Assembly (NCBI GenBank): GCA_035654835.1
Contig: DASRVZ010000049.1
Location: 1-52,137 of the forward strand
Reading direction: 5' to 3'
Source: UBA4719 sp035654835
GTDB lineage: Bacteria > Actinomycetota > Actinomycetes > Actinomycetales > Dermatophilaceae
DNA length: 52,137 nucleotides
Below, one piece after another: positions 8,058-16,827 of the stretch; the first letter of the stretch is position 1; each line of letters opens with the position of its first letter. The position numbers and the translations under genes were made by a program. The notes under the pieces are model-generated. The model was not told the origin of the DNA and did not search any database. It saw only the letters and a list, made by a program, of their open reading frames with translations.

Positions 8058-11000
8058 CTACTGAGTTGCCCTCAGGTAATTGTCCACGACGTCCTGCGCG
8101 ACACGTCCTCGCTCCGCCACGACAAGTCCCTGGTCGCGCGCCCAAGCTCTAACTGCAGTGAGATCCACGTCGGCCGTGGCCCGACGGGTTGCGGCAGGCG
8201 TCGAAGCGCCCACACCCTGCGACGGGCGTTGGACCCGATCTCGCAGCTCCTCGGCGTCCAGCGCTCCTGATACAGCCTCGGGCGGCTCCATCCGGGAGAC
8301 GACTGCGCCGTCCAGACCGGCCGCTGCGGCCGCAACATGTTCGTGGTGCGTGAACACGACGACCTGGAGGTCCTCGGCCAGCTCGTGCAGGAGTTCGAGA
8401 GCCTCGTTGGTACGACTGTCGTCAAAGGCAATCAGCGCGTCGTCGAGGACGAACGGCAGCGCTGGTTCGCCACGTGCCAGGCGATCGGCGTGCTGCTCGG
8501 CGACGGCCGCGAGCCGGAGCGCCAGGAAGACCTGGTCGGCCGTCCCCTCGGACAGCTCCGACGGTTCGAGCGTCTCGCCGTCGCGACGCAGCACGACGAG
8601 CGTCTTCTTCCCCTGATCCTCATTCGCAGACAGTGCAACCCATCGCCCAACGGTGAGACGGTCGAGGATCTCGCCGGCGTGGCGGAGCAGCGAGCACGAG
8701 TCCTGGCTGCCATAGGTGTCCAGCGTCCGGTCAAGCAGGTGCTGCTGCAAAGCGAGCGTTGCCCACTGCTCGGTGAGGTGCGCGACGCGGGCTTGGTGTG
8801 ACGCGAGCGCGGCCTGCACCTCGGCAGCACCTCCGCTTCCTTCCATGTCCTTGAGGCTGATGCGTGCAGCCGTCAGAAGTTCCAGCGCGCTCGCAGCTTC
8901 CTCGTCAAGGTGCTGCTCGTTCTGCGCTGCCTCGGCCAGGCGGCTGTCGACAGCAACCTCATCGTCACTCCCCAGCCGCGCAACGACGTCGTCGATGTCG
9001 CTGCCGGGATCCACCGCGGTGCGCAGGTGGCCCAATGACTCCTGCTCAGCGTCGAGGTAGCCCTGTGCCTCTCGCGCGCGCTGCGCCAGCACATCAAGTT
9101 CTCTGCCCGCGTCCGCTGCATGGCTCTCGCCGAGCCTGGTCCGCACCGATCCCGCATCCGCGATCTCGCGTCCAGCCTGCGCGACCTCTTCCTTGAGCTC
9201 GTCGATTCGCAGCAACAGGCCCGTGCGGCTGGTGCGCGCTGTGCTGCTGGCAGTCAGGCGCTCCTGGAGCCGGAGGACGCCATTCTCGATCTGCGAGGGA
9301 CTGGCGATGGACGGGATCTCGACACCGAGGCCCGCAAGGTGCGAACGCGCCTCCGCTTCATACCCGGCCCACTGGGTGCGAGCTTCGGCCTCCTTGCGCC
9401 TCCGCTCGTTGCGCTTTGTGTCCAGATCATCGATCTGTTTGAGGATGTCGGCTCGGGCGCGCCACACGGCCACCGTGACGGCGCTGTCAAGACCGGCCGG
9501 CTCAGCGGCAACACGCCAGGGCGCCTCCAGGGCGGCGATCTTCTCGGTAGCTTCACCTGCTGCGAACTGCGCCTTGTGCCACGCCGTGAGCAGCTCGAGG
9601 ACCTGGGCGCTGTGATCGAGGTCGGGCACTGCTGAGACGCCGTACGACTGCCACAAACCATCCCAGTCCCGTTGCAACGCATCGCAATTGGCCGCAGACT
9701 CCGCTATGTCCGCGAGGAGGCCGGTGAGCTCCTGCTGCTTCTTGGCCAGTCCGGCGACGTGCGCCTGGGCAGTGGCCATCTCGCTGGCAAGTCGCTCTCG
9801 TTCGTCGGCCTCAACGTCACTGACGCCATCAGCGGCAACGATCGTCGCCGTCAGGTCGTCGGCGCTGCGACCACGCTCGGCGGGCTCGGGGAGCTCTCCG
9901 GTGAGCCAGACCTCGCGCAGGCTCGACCAGCGCAGGTCACGCGTGTGGCGATGGCTGTCGACGTCCTCACGGGTCGTGTGCGCGGGCGTCGGTGTCGAGG
10001 GTGCCGAGGTCTCGAGCTCCTGGATCTCATCCCTGGCCTTCTGCTCAAGACCCTTCTGGGTGGTCAGCGACTCAAACGCAGTGCTCAGACGTCCCTTCGC
10101 GACTGTCACCGCGGTCGCATCCGGGACCGTCGCGCTCGCAGGATCGAGCTGGATGCCGTATCCGAGCAGGGCGCGCGCGGCAGCCGCCCGCGCCTTGGTT
10201 GCTTCCTCGAGCTCATCGGTGTGTGCTTCGTGCCGGTCGGTCAGCTCATTGAGTGCGGCGGCGTAGTCGGCACGAACGCGGGTCGCCGCTATCGCCTGGT
10301 CCAGGTCGGCGCCTGCATCAACCCCGATGTCGAGGAGCCTGCGCCTCAGATCGTCTGATGTCTGCTCAACCTCTGGCAGGTACTCGTCGTCCGCACGCTT
10401 CAGATCAGCCAGGCGCGCCTCAAGTGATGCCGCAAGCCGGTCGACGTCTTTCTCGACAGCGAGCAGGGGCTCCTCGACAACCAGCTGGTCGACCGCGGCC
10501 ATGCGGTCGGCGATCTCACGAGTCAGCCGGGTCGATGCCGCCTGCGCCAGGTCACGACGCTCGTCGGCTTGCGTGAGCTGGGCAAGCTCCTCCGGAGTGA
10601 GGCGATCGCCCTCTGCTGCAATGCGATCCAGGTGAGCGCGGGCGGTGCGCAGACCGAGCACATACCTGATGACTCGCTTGTCTTCGCGCGCCCCTTGAAG
10701 GGCCCGTGCAGCCTGCTCGCTCTCGCGTTTCGCGCGGGCGTAGTCGACCTCGAGACGCACAACCTCGCCACGCTGGGCGCGGACCATGTCGGCCTGGGTG
10801 AGCACACCTCGCAGCTGGGCATCGGCGTCGGCATAGCCTGCGTAGGCCTTGCGCAGCGCCACACTCTTGTTGCCCTTGTGCGCTTTGAACAGCGCGTCCA
10901 CCTGCCCGGCGATGTCCGCACGAAGTGCGCGGGCGCTGGCGCCCTCACGAGCCGCGAATACCAGCTCGGCGAGATCCCCCTTCCCTTCAAAGACCTCGCG

Positions 11001-11378
11001 CCCGCCTTCGCGCAGCTGCTCGTGCGAGATGCCGAAACGGGTGCGCCACCATGACCGGTCAAGGCTCTGCTCACGGTCCCAGGGAGGGATCGTCTGGGTG
11101 AACTGGTCCGCGCCGAACAGGCCGTTGGGGCTTCGGGTCAGCAGTGAGGTGCCATCCGCGGTCTGCACGTCGGCGAGGACACGAAGGTCCTTGCGCTTCA
11201 CTCTTGAGGCTCTGATGGTGTTGAGCGGGATGCCCCAGAGCAGGTCGGTGAGGGCGTCCAGAGCGGTGGACTTGCCGGCCTCGTTGGCGCCGAGGACGAC
11301 GGTCAGCCCGCGCCCGAACTCGATGGTGACGTCGGAGCACTCGCCGTACGGCTTGAGCGTGAGGCTGCGGATGCGCAT
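8058..11378 (-). CDS. SbcC/SMC-like AAA ATPase with C-terminal Lsr2-type DNA-binding domain
   Basis: A 1106-residue SbcC/Rad50-like ATPase. It starts MRIRSLTLKPYG with Walker A GANEAGKSTALDAL at about residues 33-46, has long Glu/Arg/Ala-rich coiled coils through the middle, and closes with the C-terminal ATPase half: LSEGTADQVFLALRLA (signature) and LPFVLDDALIAFDD (Walker B). The last 40 or so residues, beginning DLTAVRAWARDQGL and containing AERGRVAQDVV, look like the C-terminal DNA-binding domain of Lsr2 with its Arg-Gly-Arg AT-groove motif. That tail is not part of classic SbcC. The start overlaps the stop of the upstream SbcD-like gene by one base, so the pair is translationally coupled and presumably forms a nuclease complex acting on DNA ends or hairpins. 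Confidence 0.9.
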   Translation of the reverse strand: MRIRSLTLKPYGECSDVTIEFGRGLTVVLGANEAGKSTALDALTDLLWGIPLNTIRASRVKRKDLRVLADVQTADGTSLLTRSPNGLFGADQFTQTIPPWDREQSLDRSWWRTRFGISHEQLREGGREVFEGKGDLAELVFAAREGASARALRADIAGQVDALFKAHKGNKSVALRKAYAGYADADAQLRGVLTQADMVRAQRGEVVRLEVDYARAKRESEQAARALQGAREDKRVIRYVLGLRTARAHLDRIAAEGDRLTPEELAQLTQADERRDLAQAASTRLTREIADRMAAVDQLVVEEPLLAVEKDVDRLAASLEARLADLKRADDEYLPEVEQTSDDLRRRLLDIGVDAGADLDQAIAATRVRADYAAALNELTDRHEAHTDELEEATKARAAAARALLGYGIQLDPASATVPDATAVTVAKGRLSTAFESLTTQKGLEQKARDEIQELETSAPSTPTPAHTTREDVDSHRHTRDLRWSSLREVWLTGELPEPAERGRSADDLTATIVAADGVSDVEADERERLASEMATAQAHVAGLAKKQQELTGLLADIAESAANCDALQRDWDGLWQSYGVSAVPDLDHSAQVLELLTAWHKAQFAAGEATEKIAALEAPWRVAAEPAGLDSAVTVAVWRARADILKQIDDLDTKRNERRRKEAEARTQWAGYEAEARSHLAGLGVEIPSIASPSQIENGVLRLQERLTASSTARTSRTGLLLRIDELKEEVAQAGREIADAGSVRTRLGESHAADAGRELDVLAQRAREAQGYLDAEQESLGHLRTAVDPGSDIDDVVARLGSDDEVAVDSRLAEAAQNEQHLDEEAASALELLTAARISLKDMEGSGGAAEVQAALASHQARVAHLTEQWATLALQQHLLDRTLDTYGSQDSCSLLRHAGEILDRLTVGRWVALSANEDQGKKTLVVLRRDGETLEPSELSEGTADQVFLALRLAAVAEQHADRLARGEPALPFVLDDALIAFDDSRTNEALELLHELAEDLQVVVFTHHEHVAAAAAGLDGAVVSRMEPPEAVSGALDAEELRDRVQRPSQGVGASTPAATRRATADVDLTAVRAWARDQGLVVAERGRVAQDVVDNYLRATQ

Positions 11379-12622
11379 CAGTGCTCCAATCCCGCAAGGC
11401 GAGCATCGAGCGCGGACTGCGCGTTCTCCAACAGCCTCAGCGCGACGCCTTCGTCCGTGAGATCGAGACTGTCGGCCGACGAGGTCGACGCCCCCTTGGC
11501 GATGTCCCGGATCTCCCGGTCGAGCGTCTTCAGGAGATCGGTGAGCTCAAAGGGTGTCTCACGAAGGCGATCGGCGGTGTTCGCCATGGCCGCGCGAAGG
11601 TGTGCTGCCTCGGGGTCGGGTGCCGATGGCGCGACGACGTCGACCTTGACGGTCTCCACGACGGCGCCGACCCGGTCCTGGATGCGATCGACCTCGGCGT
11701 CAAACCATTCGGTGTCCTGCAAGCGCGCTGCGAGTCGGCTCGTGCCGACCAATCGGATTCGGGCGACGGTGCGTCGACGCTCGGCGGCCCCGACCGTTGC
11801 GGACAGGCATACCTCGATCGCGTCGAGGATGGCGTCGGTGTCGCTCAGGTCTGTGACGTCGACCTTGACCTGCTCCCAGCGAGCGACATCCAGAGCGCGG
11901 AAGTCGACCTGCGCCGGCCGGCCGGGCTCGAAGTCGACGACGAGCGCGCCCTTCGGTCCGGTCTCGCGGGCATGCCGTCCCTGCAGGTTGCCGCTGAACC
12001 ACGCAGGATGCTCACCCTTGGCGACTGCACCTCGCTGGTGAACGTGCCCCAGCGCGAAGTAGTCGTACTTCAACATCTGCAGATCTTGCGGGCTGCACGG
12101 CGCATACAGGGCATGGCCTTCGGCCCCGGTCACCGCGGTGTGCAGAACGCCGACGTTCACCAGGCTGGGGATGCGACCCGGATAGGCGGCGGCGATGTTC
12201 TCGGTCAGGTCGCGGGTGGGATAACCCTGACCGTGCACGACGATGCCCAGGTCATCCAGGACTTTGCTGCCCGGCTTGTCCACCGGCAGCATGGTGACGT
12301 TCGGCGGGAGTCGGAGCGCTCGGGTGATCTGGCTCTCCGCGTCATGGTTGCCGGACGCGATGACGACGGGGATGCCGAGGGCGTTGAGCTCATCCATCTG
12401 TCGGACGAAGAAGGCCCCGGTGGCGTAGTCGTTCCAGTCGCCGTCGTAGAGGTCCCCCGCGATCACCAGGAGCCGTGCGTCCTCGTCCTGCACCAGCTTG
12501 ACGAGGTTGACCAAGGCCTCCCGGGTCGCGCCGCGAAGTGCCTTGGCTGCCTCGTCGCCCAGGCGGGACAGCCCCCTCAACGGGCTGTCCAGGTGGATGT
12601 CGGCTGCGTGAACAATCTTCAC
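11378..12622 (-). CDS. SbcD/Mre11-like metallophosphoesterase (DNA exonuclease subunit)
   Basis: About 414 residues. The N-terminus VKIVHAADIHLDSPL contains the first metal motif (DxH), followed by LLVIAGDLYDGDW (GD), VVIASGNHDAE (GNHD) and DYFALGHVHQRG (GHxH), the full set of calcineurin-like phosphoesterase motifs seen in SbcD/Mre11 and in the YhaO group. A C-terminal region with mixed helices follows, as expected for the partner-binding cap. I chose the GTG at 12622 because an AGGGGA sequence lies six bases upstream and the family normally begins M-K-I-V-H-A-A-D; the frame itself runs on to 12652. The gene is coupled to the ATPase gene that follows it. Confidence 0.9.
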   Translation of the reverse strand: MKIVHAADIHLDSPLRGLSRLGDEAAKALRGATREALVNLVKLVQDEDARLLVIAGDLYDGDWNDYATGAFFVRQMDELNALGIPVVIASGNHDAESQITRALRLPPNVTMLPVDKPGSKVLDDLGIVVHGQGYPTRDLTENIAAAYPGRIPSLVNVGVLHTAVTGAEGHALYAPCSPQDLQMLKYDYFALGHVHQRGAVAKGEHPAWFSGNLQGRHARETGPKGALVVDFEPGRPAQVDFRALDVARWEQVKVDVTDLSDTDAILDAIEVCLSATVGAAERRRTVARIRLVGTSRLAARLQDTEWFDAEVDRIQDRVGAVVETVKVDVVAPSAPDPEAAHLRAAMANTADRLRETPFELTDLLKTLDREIRDIAKGASTSSADSLDLTDEGVALRLLENAQSALDARLAGLEH

Positions 12623-12691
12623 TTGGTTCCCCTGCCCATCTGCGGTGCTCAAACCCCTAGAGTTCCGTGCGCTCGGATGCTACCCGTCGGC

Positions 12692-12714
12692 ACCGACAGC
12701 GCCCGACTGTCGGT
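12692..12714. repeat. Perfect inverted repeat upstream of the small basic gene
   Basis: An 8-bp stem, accgacag / ctgtcggt, flanks the 7-base spacer cgcccga. It lies in the divergent intergenic region between the SbcD-like gene and the small basic protein, ending 22 bases before the latter's ATG. It could be a regulator binding site or an RNA hairpin in the leader; the sequence alone does not decide. Confidence 0.5.
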
Positions 12715-12736
12715 CGGGGCTCCTACCATCGGTGGC

Positions 12737-12973
12737 ATGAGACTGCTCCGGTACCGACGGCCCTCGCTTCGCAACCTGACCGGCTACACCCAGGTGAAAC
12801 GTCGGGCCAAGCGACAGCTCGGGACCAGCCAGGTCCAGGCATGGACGAACCCAAGTCGAGTCAAGCAGCGCGCCAAGCAAAGAGTGGGCTACTACTCCCC
12901 CACGATGCGAGGGCTCCGCAACACCGCTAAGGGCCGGTTCCCGTCGTTCTTGGGGCTGTTCGGCAAGAAGTAG
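12737..12973 (+). CDS. Small highly basic protein with internal repeat, unknown function
   Basis: A 78-residue protein very rich in Arg and Lys. Two imperfect copies of one basic element, QVKRRAKRQLG and RVKQRAKQRVG, lie about 20 residues apart; a second basic segment, RGLRNTAKGRFPS, precedes the terminal FLGLFGKK. No cysteines, membrane segments or known domain are visible. The composition suggests binding of nucleic acid or an acidic partner. The ribosome-binding site is weak (GGTGG directly before the ATG). The frame is also open far upstream, antisense to the SbcD-like gene, but only this last part looks like a free-standing protein. Confidence is moderate because it is short and unrecognised. 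Confidence 0.55.
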   Translation: MRLLRYRRPSLRNLTGYTQVKRRAKRQLGTSQVQAWTNPSRVKQRAKQRVGYYSPTMRGLRNTAKGRFPSFLGLFGKK

Positions 12974-12989
12974 CCGAGCGGGCCGCTGC

Positions 12990-15116
12990 CTACCTCGACG
13001 AGCTGACTACCTCGATGGCGGCGGGAACGTCCGCCAGCGGACCTGGCGTGGCGAGGAAGTCACCCTGACCGAAACCACAGCGGGCCACCTGCAGGTCGGA
13101 GAGCTGGGCCGGGGTTTCGATACCTTCGCAGACCGCGTCGAGATGCAGAGTCTCGGCAAGTCGGATGATCGCGCGCAAGAAGGCGGGATCTGCCGAGTCG
13201 TCCTCGAGCGGATGCAGGAACTTCTGGTTGATCTTGACCAGGTCCACCGGAAGCTGGCGTAGGTAGCTCAGCGAGGAGTAGCCCGTTCCGAAGTTGTCGA
13301 TGGCGACCCGAACACCGTGGGCGCGAAGCTCGCGAAGGGACTCACGGCTGCGCTCAACCAGCAGCATTCCCTCCGTGACATCAAGCACGAGCGCCGACGG
13401 CTCGAGGCCATGGCTGAGCAGAATGCGAGCGACCGAGGACGCGAACTGGTCGTCTTCGAGCTGGAGGGGAGAGACGTTGACGCTGACGTAGGCCTTGGTG
13501 CCGTGGGCAGACCGCCATTCGGTGAGTCCGCGGCAGACCTCCTCGATCGCCCATCGGCCGAGCTCGTGGATCAGGCCGGTCGCTTCGGCAACAGGGATGA
13601 ACTCGGAGGGGGGCACATCACCGAGATCAGGGTCGGACCAGCGGGCGAGCGCCTCGAGCCCGACCACGGCCCCCGTGCCCAGGTCGACGATGGGCTGGTA
13701 GGCGAAGCTGATCGCACCTGTGGCCACGGCTGTCTGCAAGGCCGACTCGAGCCGGAACCGGTTCACAACCTTGGTGTGCATGATGGGCTCGTAGAAGACG
13801 TGGCGCGAACGGCCCTCGAGCTTCGCCTCATACATGGCCAGATCGGCGTTGCGCAACAGCGTTTCAGAGGTCTCCCCTGGTCCGGCGACGGCTATCCCGA
13901 TGCTGGCCCCGAGGGTCGTCGTGTGTCCGCTGAACTCCAGGGGCGGTTCGCTCAGCGCGAGAAGGACGCGGTCTGCGACGGCGGTCACCTGCGTGGTGGT
14001 CACGTCGTCCACGAGCAGGGCGAACTCGTCCCCACCCAGGCGCGCAACCGTGTCGCCGGCGCGCGCGCACGACTGAAGGCGGTGCGCAGCGGCGACGAGC
14101 ACCTCGTCACCGCTGGCATGGCCGAAGCTGTCGTTGACCGTCTTGAAGTCGTCGAGGTCGATGAAGAGCACTGCGACCTGGCCCGTCTGGCGTCTCTCCA
14201 GGGCATGACCGACACGGTCGTGGAAGAGCTGCCGATTGGGCAGCGCCGTCAGCGGATCATGGAAGGCTTGGTGTTCCAGCTTCTCCTCGAGGCGCTTCTC
14301 CCGGGTGACGTCCACCAGGACGCCCTGGAAGGTCGCGTTGCCCTCCTGGTCCCGCAGCAGGATCGCGTCATCACGCACCCACACCGTGGTTCCGTCGCGG
14401 TGACGCAACCGGTAGGTAGCGGAGAAGATTCCACCCCCCATACCGCCGTGAAGGATGCGGTCCTCCTCGCCCACCGCTATCTCCCGATCGTCCGGATGGA
14501 TCTGGCGGAACCACATTTCGGGATCGGCCATCCACTCCTGTGCCGTGAAGCCGAGCATTCCTTCGATCTGAGGGCTGACATACGGCCACGGCCCCGCCGA
14601 TCCAGGTCCGGCGACATACACGACCGCGGGAACTCGCTCCACCAGGAGCCGGTATCGCTCCTCGGCGGCGCGCAGCTCGCTCTCGAGCCGTTTGCGCTCC
14701 GAGATGTCCTGCGTCATGCCGATCACATAGTCCGGCTTCCCGTCCGCGTCCCGCACCAGGGAAGCCGTCAGGTCCACCCACAGGGTGCCGCAGTCCTTGC
14801 GGATGAAGCGCTTCTCCATCTGGAAATGGTCGATCTCTCCGACAGCCATCTGGGCGAACAGATCAAGATTGGCTTGCAGGTCGCCGGGGTGGGAGAACTC
14901 CGCAAAGGCCATTGAGGCGAACTCCTCGGGTGCGTAGCCCAGCGAGCGGCGAAGTACCTCGTTGGTCATGCCCGTGCGGCCTTGGAAGTCGACGATGCCG
15001 ATACCGACCGGAGCCAGCTCGAAGATCGTCTCCAAGCGACCGACTCGGTCCGCCGCGCTTTCCGCCGTCCCGGGAACGTCAGCCGGCTGCGGCTCAGCGC
15101 CGTCGGTGCTGTCCAC
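12990..15116 (-). CDS. PAS-PAS-GGDEF-EAL cyclic-di-GMP signalling protein
   Basis: A 708-residue cytoplasmic protein. Two PAS domains come first (about residues 28-145, with ELAPVGIGIVD and the PAC end YVIGMTQDISERKR, and about 150-275, ending GVLVDVTREKR), then a diguanylate cyclase domain with intact GGDEF at 361-365, then a phosphodiesterase domain whose FAYQPIVDLGTGAVVGLEALARW stretch carries the EAL motif. DNFGTGYSSL and VCEGIETPAQ further on are typical of active EAL domains. It may therefore make or degrade c-di-GMP depending on the PAS input. There is no membrane segment, so the signal is probably intracellular (redox, light or a small ligand). The GTG start is supported by a GGAGGAGG sequence just upstream. 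It is transcribed away from the small membrane ORF. Confidence 0.93.
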   Translation of the reverse strand: MDSTDGAEPQPADVPGTAESAADRVGRLETIFELAPVGIGIVDFQGRTGMTNEVLRRSLGYAPEEFASMAFAEFSHPGDLQANLDLFAQMAVGEIDHFQMEKRFIRKDCGTLWVDLTASLVRDADGKPDYVIGMTQDISERKRLESELRAAEERYRLLVERVPAVVYVAGPGSAGPWPYVSPQIEGMLGFTAQEWMADPEMWFRQIHPDDREIAVGEEDRILHGGMGGGIFSATYRLRHRDGTTVWVRDDAILLRDQEGNATFQGVLVDVTREKRLEEKLEHQAFHDPLTALPNRQLFHDRVGHALERRQTGQVAVLFIDLDDFKTVNDSFGHASGDEVLVAAAHRLQSCARAGDTVARLGGDEFALLVDDVTTTQVTAVADRVLLALSEPPLEFSGHTTTLGASIGIAVAGPGETSETLLRNADLAMYEAKLEGRSRHVFYEPIMHTKVVNRFRLESALQTAVATGAISFAYQPIVDLGTGAVVGLEALARWSDPDLGDVPPSEFIPVAEATGLIHELGRWAIEEVCRGLTEWRSAHGTKAYVSVNVSPLQLEDDQFASSVARILLSHGLEPSALVLDVTEGMLLVERSRESLRELRAHGVRVAIDNFGTGYSSLSYLRQLPVDLVKINQKFLHPLEDDSADPAFLRAIIRLAETLHLDAVCEGIETPAQLSDLQVARCGFGQGDFLATPGPLADVPAAIEVVSSSR

Positions 15117-15242
15117 TGCACCCCCTCCTCCGGCGTCCCCTTCCTTCGGGGTCCCCCATCATCTTCAACAAGCGTACGACGAAGGTCACCCGTTCATCGT
15201 AGGGACTTACTACTCTGGCCAGCTCGTGGGTCCCGCCCTAAC

Positions 15243-15578
15243 TTGCCCTTCCTTACCGAGGACTTCGTCAGCCTTCTGTGGTTGGTGAACCTGTCCATCC
15301 TCGCAAGCGCCATCGCCAACGTGGCCTACCTGGGCTACGACGCGGCCTGGTTCAAGTCGGTCGGTCAGATTGGCGTGACCGCGACCGGGCTGCTGGCCGC
15401 GATACGGATGCGGCAGGTCTACCCGTTCGACTTCTCGCCGTACGGCGGCCCCTGGGAGACACTGACCCGGCTGATGCTGGTGATTGCGATCTTCGGGTCG
15501 ATCGTGGCCATCCTGGTCGAGCTGGTCCGGCTCGCCGGCCTCGGGCTCAGCGCGGGCGTTCGGCCACAGACCCATTGA
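15243..15578 (+). CDS. Small membrane protein, unknown function
   Basis: About 111 residues if started from TTG at 15243. The frame has strong G/C in third positions and encodes hydrophobic segments around SLLWLVNLSILASAIAN and LMLVIAIFGSIVAILVELV, separated by a short polar loop with VYPFDFSPYGGPW. This looks like a genuine two- or three-helix membrane protein. The start is uncertain: no ATG is available near the N-terminus and no good ribosome-binding site is seen; a GTG about 15 codons later is an alternative, and the open frame upstream overlaps the divergent c-di-GMP gene. No family recognised. Confidence 0.55.
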   Translation: MPFLTEDFVSLLWLVNLSILASAIANVAYLGYDAAWFKSVGQIGVTATGLLAAIRMRQVYPFDFSPYGGPWETLTRLMLVIAIFGSIVAILVELVRLAGLGLSAGVRPQTH

Positions 15579-15636
15579 CGAACGAGGACAGCCGGGATTG
15601 CGTCGATCGTCGAGCACTATCGGGTCTTCAGAAATG

Positions 15637-16278
15637 TCAGTGACCGTCCTGGCTGGTGAAGTCCTCGGGCGTGAGACCTACCAAGGTGTCGTGAATCGGA
15701 GCCGGGGCCTTGACCTGACGTCGCCCGAAAGCACGCAACAATGCTCCCAGCTCGTCGCCGATACCCTTTAGCGGCAACGGAATCTCGTATTCGACGGCGC
15801 CGGACTCGCGATCGATCACACGAGCAGCAACAAGGCTTTCACGCAACAGTCCTTGCACGCCTGCATTGTCGGAGGAGACCAGCGCGGTGAAGTGGCGGAT
15901 GCCCTCCTCCCTGGCACGATCAGTCAACCGATTCAGCAGCTCGGTACCCAGCCCCCGGCGCTGCCATTCATCGACGACGGTGACGGCAACTTCGGCTCCT
16001 GTCGGGTCTTCGGCGTGCCGGATGTAGCGAGCGACGCCCAGGCCGCGACCGTCAACTGGATTCAGCGCGACGAGCGCCTCGTGGGCGTGGTGGTCGACCT
16101 CGGTAAAGTAGCGCAGCTCGGCAGGGGTCAGGTTCGACTTGCTCATCAGGAATCGCAACCGGCGAGACTCGGCACTCAAGCGCGCGAAACCCTCCACAAA
16201 CAACGGCGCATCCTCGGGCTGGACCTGACGTATCAGGACGACCGAGCCATCGCGCAGCACAACCGAATTGCCCTTCAT
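15637..16278 (-). CDS. GNAT family N-acetyltransferase
   Basis: About 213 residues. The order of elements fits a GNAT acetyltransferase: N-terminal VVLIRQVQPEDAPLF, the strand EVAVTVVDEWQ, and the acetyl-CoA-binding loop QRRGLGTELLNRL (R/Q-x-x-G-x-G/A), followed by FTALVSSDNAGVQGLL, a typical motif B. It transfers an acetyl group from acetyl-CoA to an unidentified amine. The C-terminal 40 residues extend beyond the core. ATG at 16278 (MKGNSVVL) is preferred; the frame continues upstream to 16383, but that stretch is rich in Cys, Arg and Pro and does not look like GNAT sequence. Such proteins are common in actinobacteria, and the substrate cannot be deduced. Confidence 0.85.
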   Translation of the reverse strand: MKGNSVVLRDGSVVLIRQVQPEDAPLFVEGFARLSAESRRLRFLMSKSNLTPAELRYFTEVDHHAHEALVALNPVDGRGLGVARYIRHAEDPTGAEVAVTVVDEWQRRGLGTELLNRLTDRAREEGIRHFTALVSSDNAGVQGLLRESLVAARVIDRESGAVEYEIPLPLKGIGDELGALLRAFGRRQVKAPAPIHDTLVGLTPEDFTSQDGH

Positions 16279-16462
16279 CGCGGGCAGTCTTTCACCCGCC
16301 AACCTGCGGGGTGACGGCCGACACGCACACGGGAGTCCTCGTCGTTCACAGGGAAAACACAGGGAGCGTGGAGGCTGTTCCAAGGGTTTAGCGATGTTCT
16401 TAGGTCGTTGGTGATGAACAGGTCACCGTCCCGAAGGAGCCACCATCCCCAAGGAGTAAGCC

Positions 16463-16777
16463 ATGTCTCGTCACCACGCCCCGATCTGCGAAAGCAGCGG
16501 CAAGGTCCGCTTTCGGGAACCGAAGGACATCAAGCGAGCGCTACGAAGGGCCGACCAGGATCGTTCTCGGGCCCGCTTGAACGACGTGGCATGTAACCGT
16601 CGAGAGATCGAGAGCTACAGCTGCTCAGACTGCAACGGCTGGCACCTCACCTCCCAGCAGACACGGCCGGTCAGGCTGACCCCGGTGGCGAGGCCCCTCA
16701 TGCGCACCCCCGGACCCGCCGCAGGTGCGATGCGCCGTATGGCGAGTGCCACCGGATTCACCATCGCCGCGGCATAA
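16463..16777 (+). CDS. Small Cys-containing protein with C-x-x-C...WHLT motif
   Basis: A 104-residue protein. The first 60 residues are basic and helical; residues 53-62 read SCSDCNGWHL, with C-x-x-C and a nearby His that could form half of a metal site together with upstream cysteines (Cys9 and Cys44). The C-terminal 40 residues are Ala/Pro/Arg-rich. A good AGGAG lies six bases before the ATG, which supports expression. Similar short proteins with a C-x-x-C-x-x-WHLT core are, as far as I recall, common and uncharacterised in actinobacteria. Function unknown. Confidence 0.7.
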   Translation: MSRHHAPICESSGKVRFREPKDIKRALRRADQDRSRARLNDVACNRREIESYSCSDCNGWHLTSQQTRPVRLTPVARPLMRTPGPAAGAMRRMASATGFTIAAA

Positions 16778-16827
16778 CGACCTGAGGCGCCGGTCCAGCG
16801 CGCGACGTACGGCTCTCGGGCAGCCAC

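Noticed and set aside
11381..12736. Plus-strand open frame over the SbcD-like gene, in frame with the small basic protein
   Set aside because: Antisense to a gene with all metallophosphoesterase motifs; only the last 78 codons, outside that gene, look independent.
13317..14915. Plus-strand 532-codon open frame opposite the GGDEF/EAL gene
   Set aside because: No recognisable domain; the minus strand encodes intact PAS, GGDEF and EAL domains.
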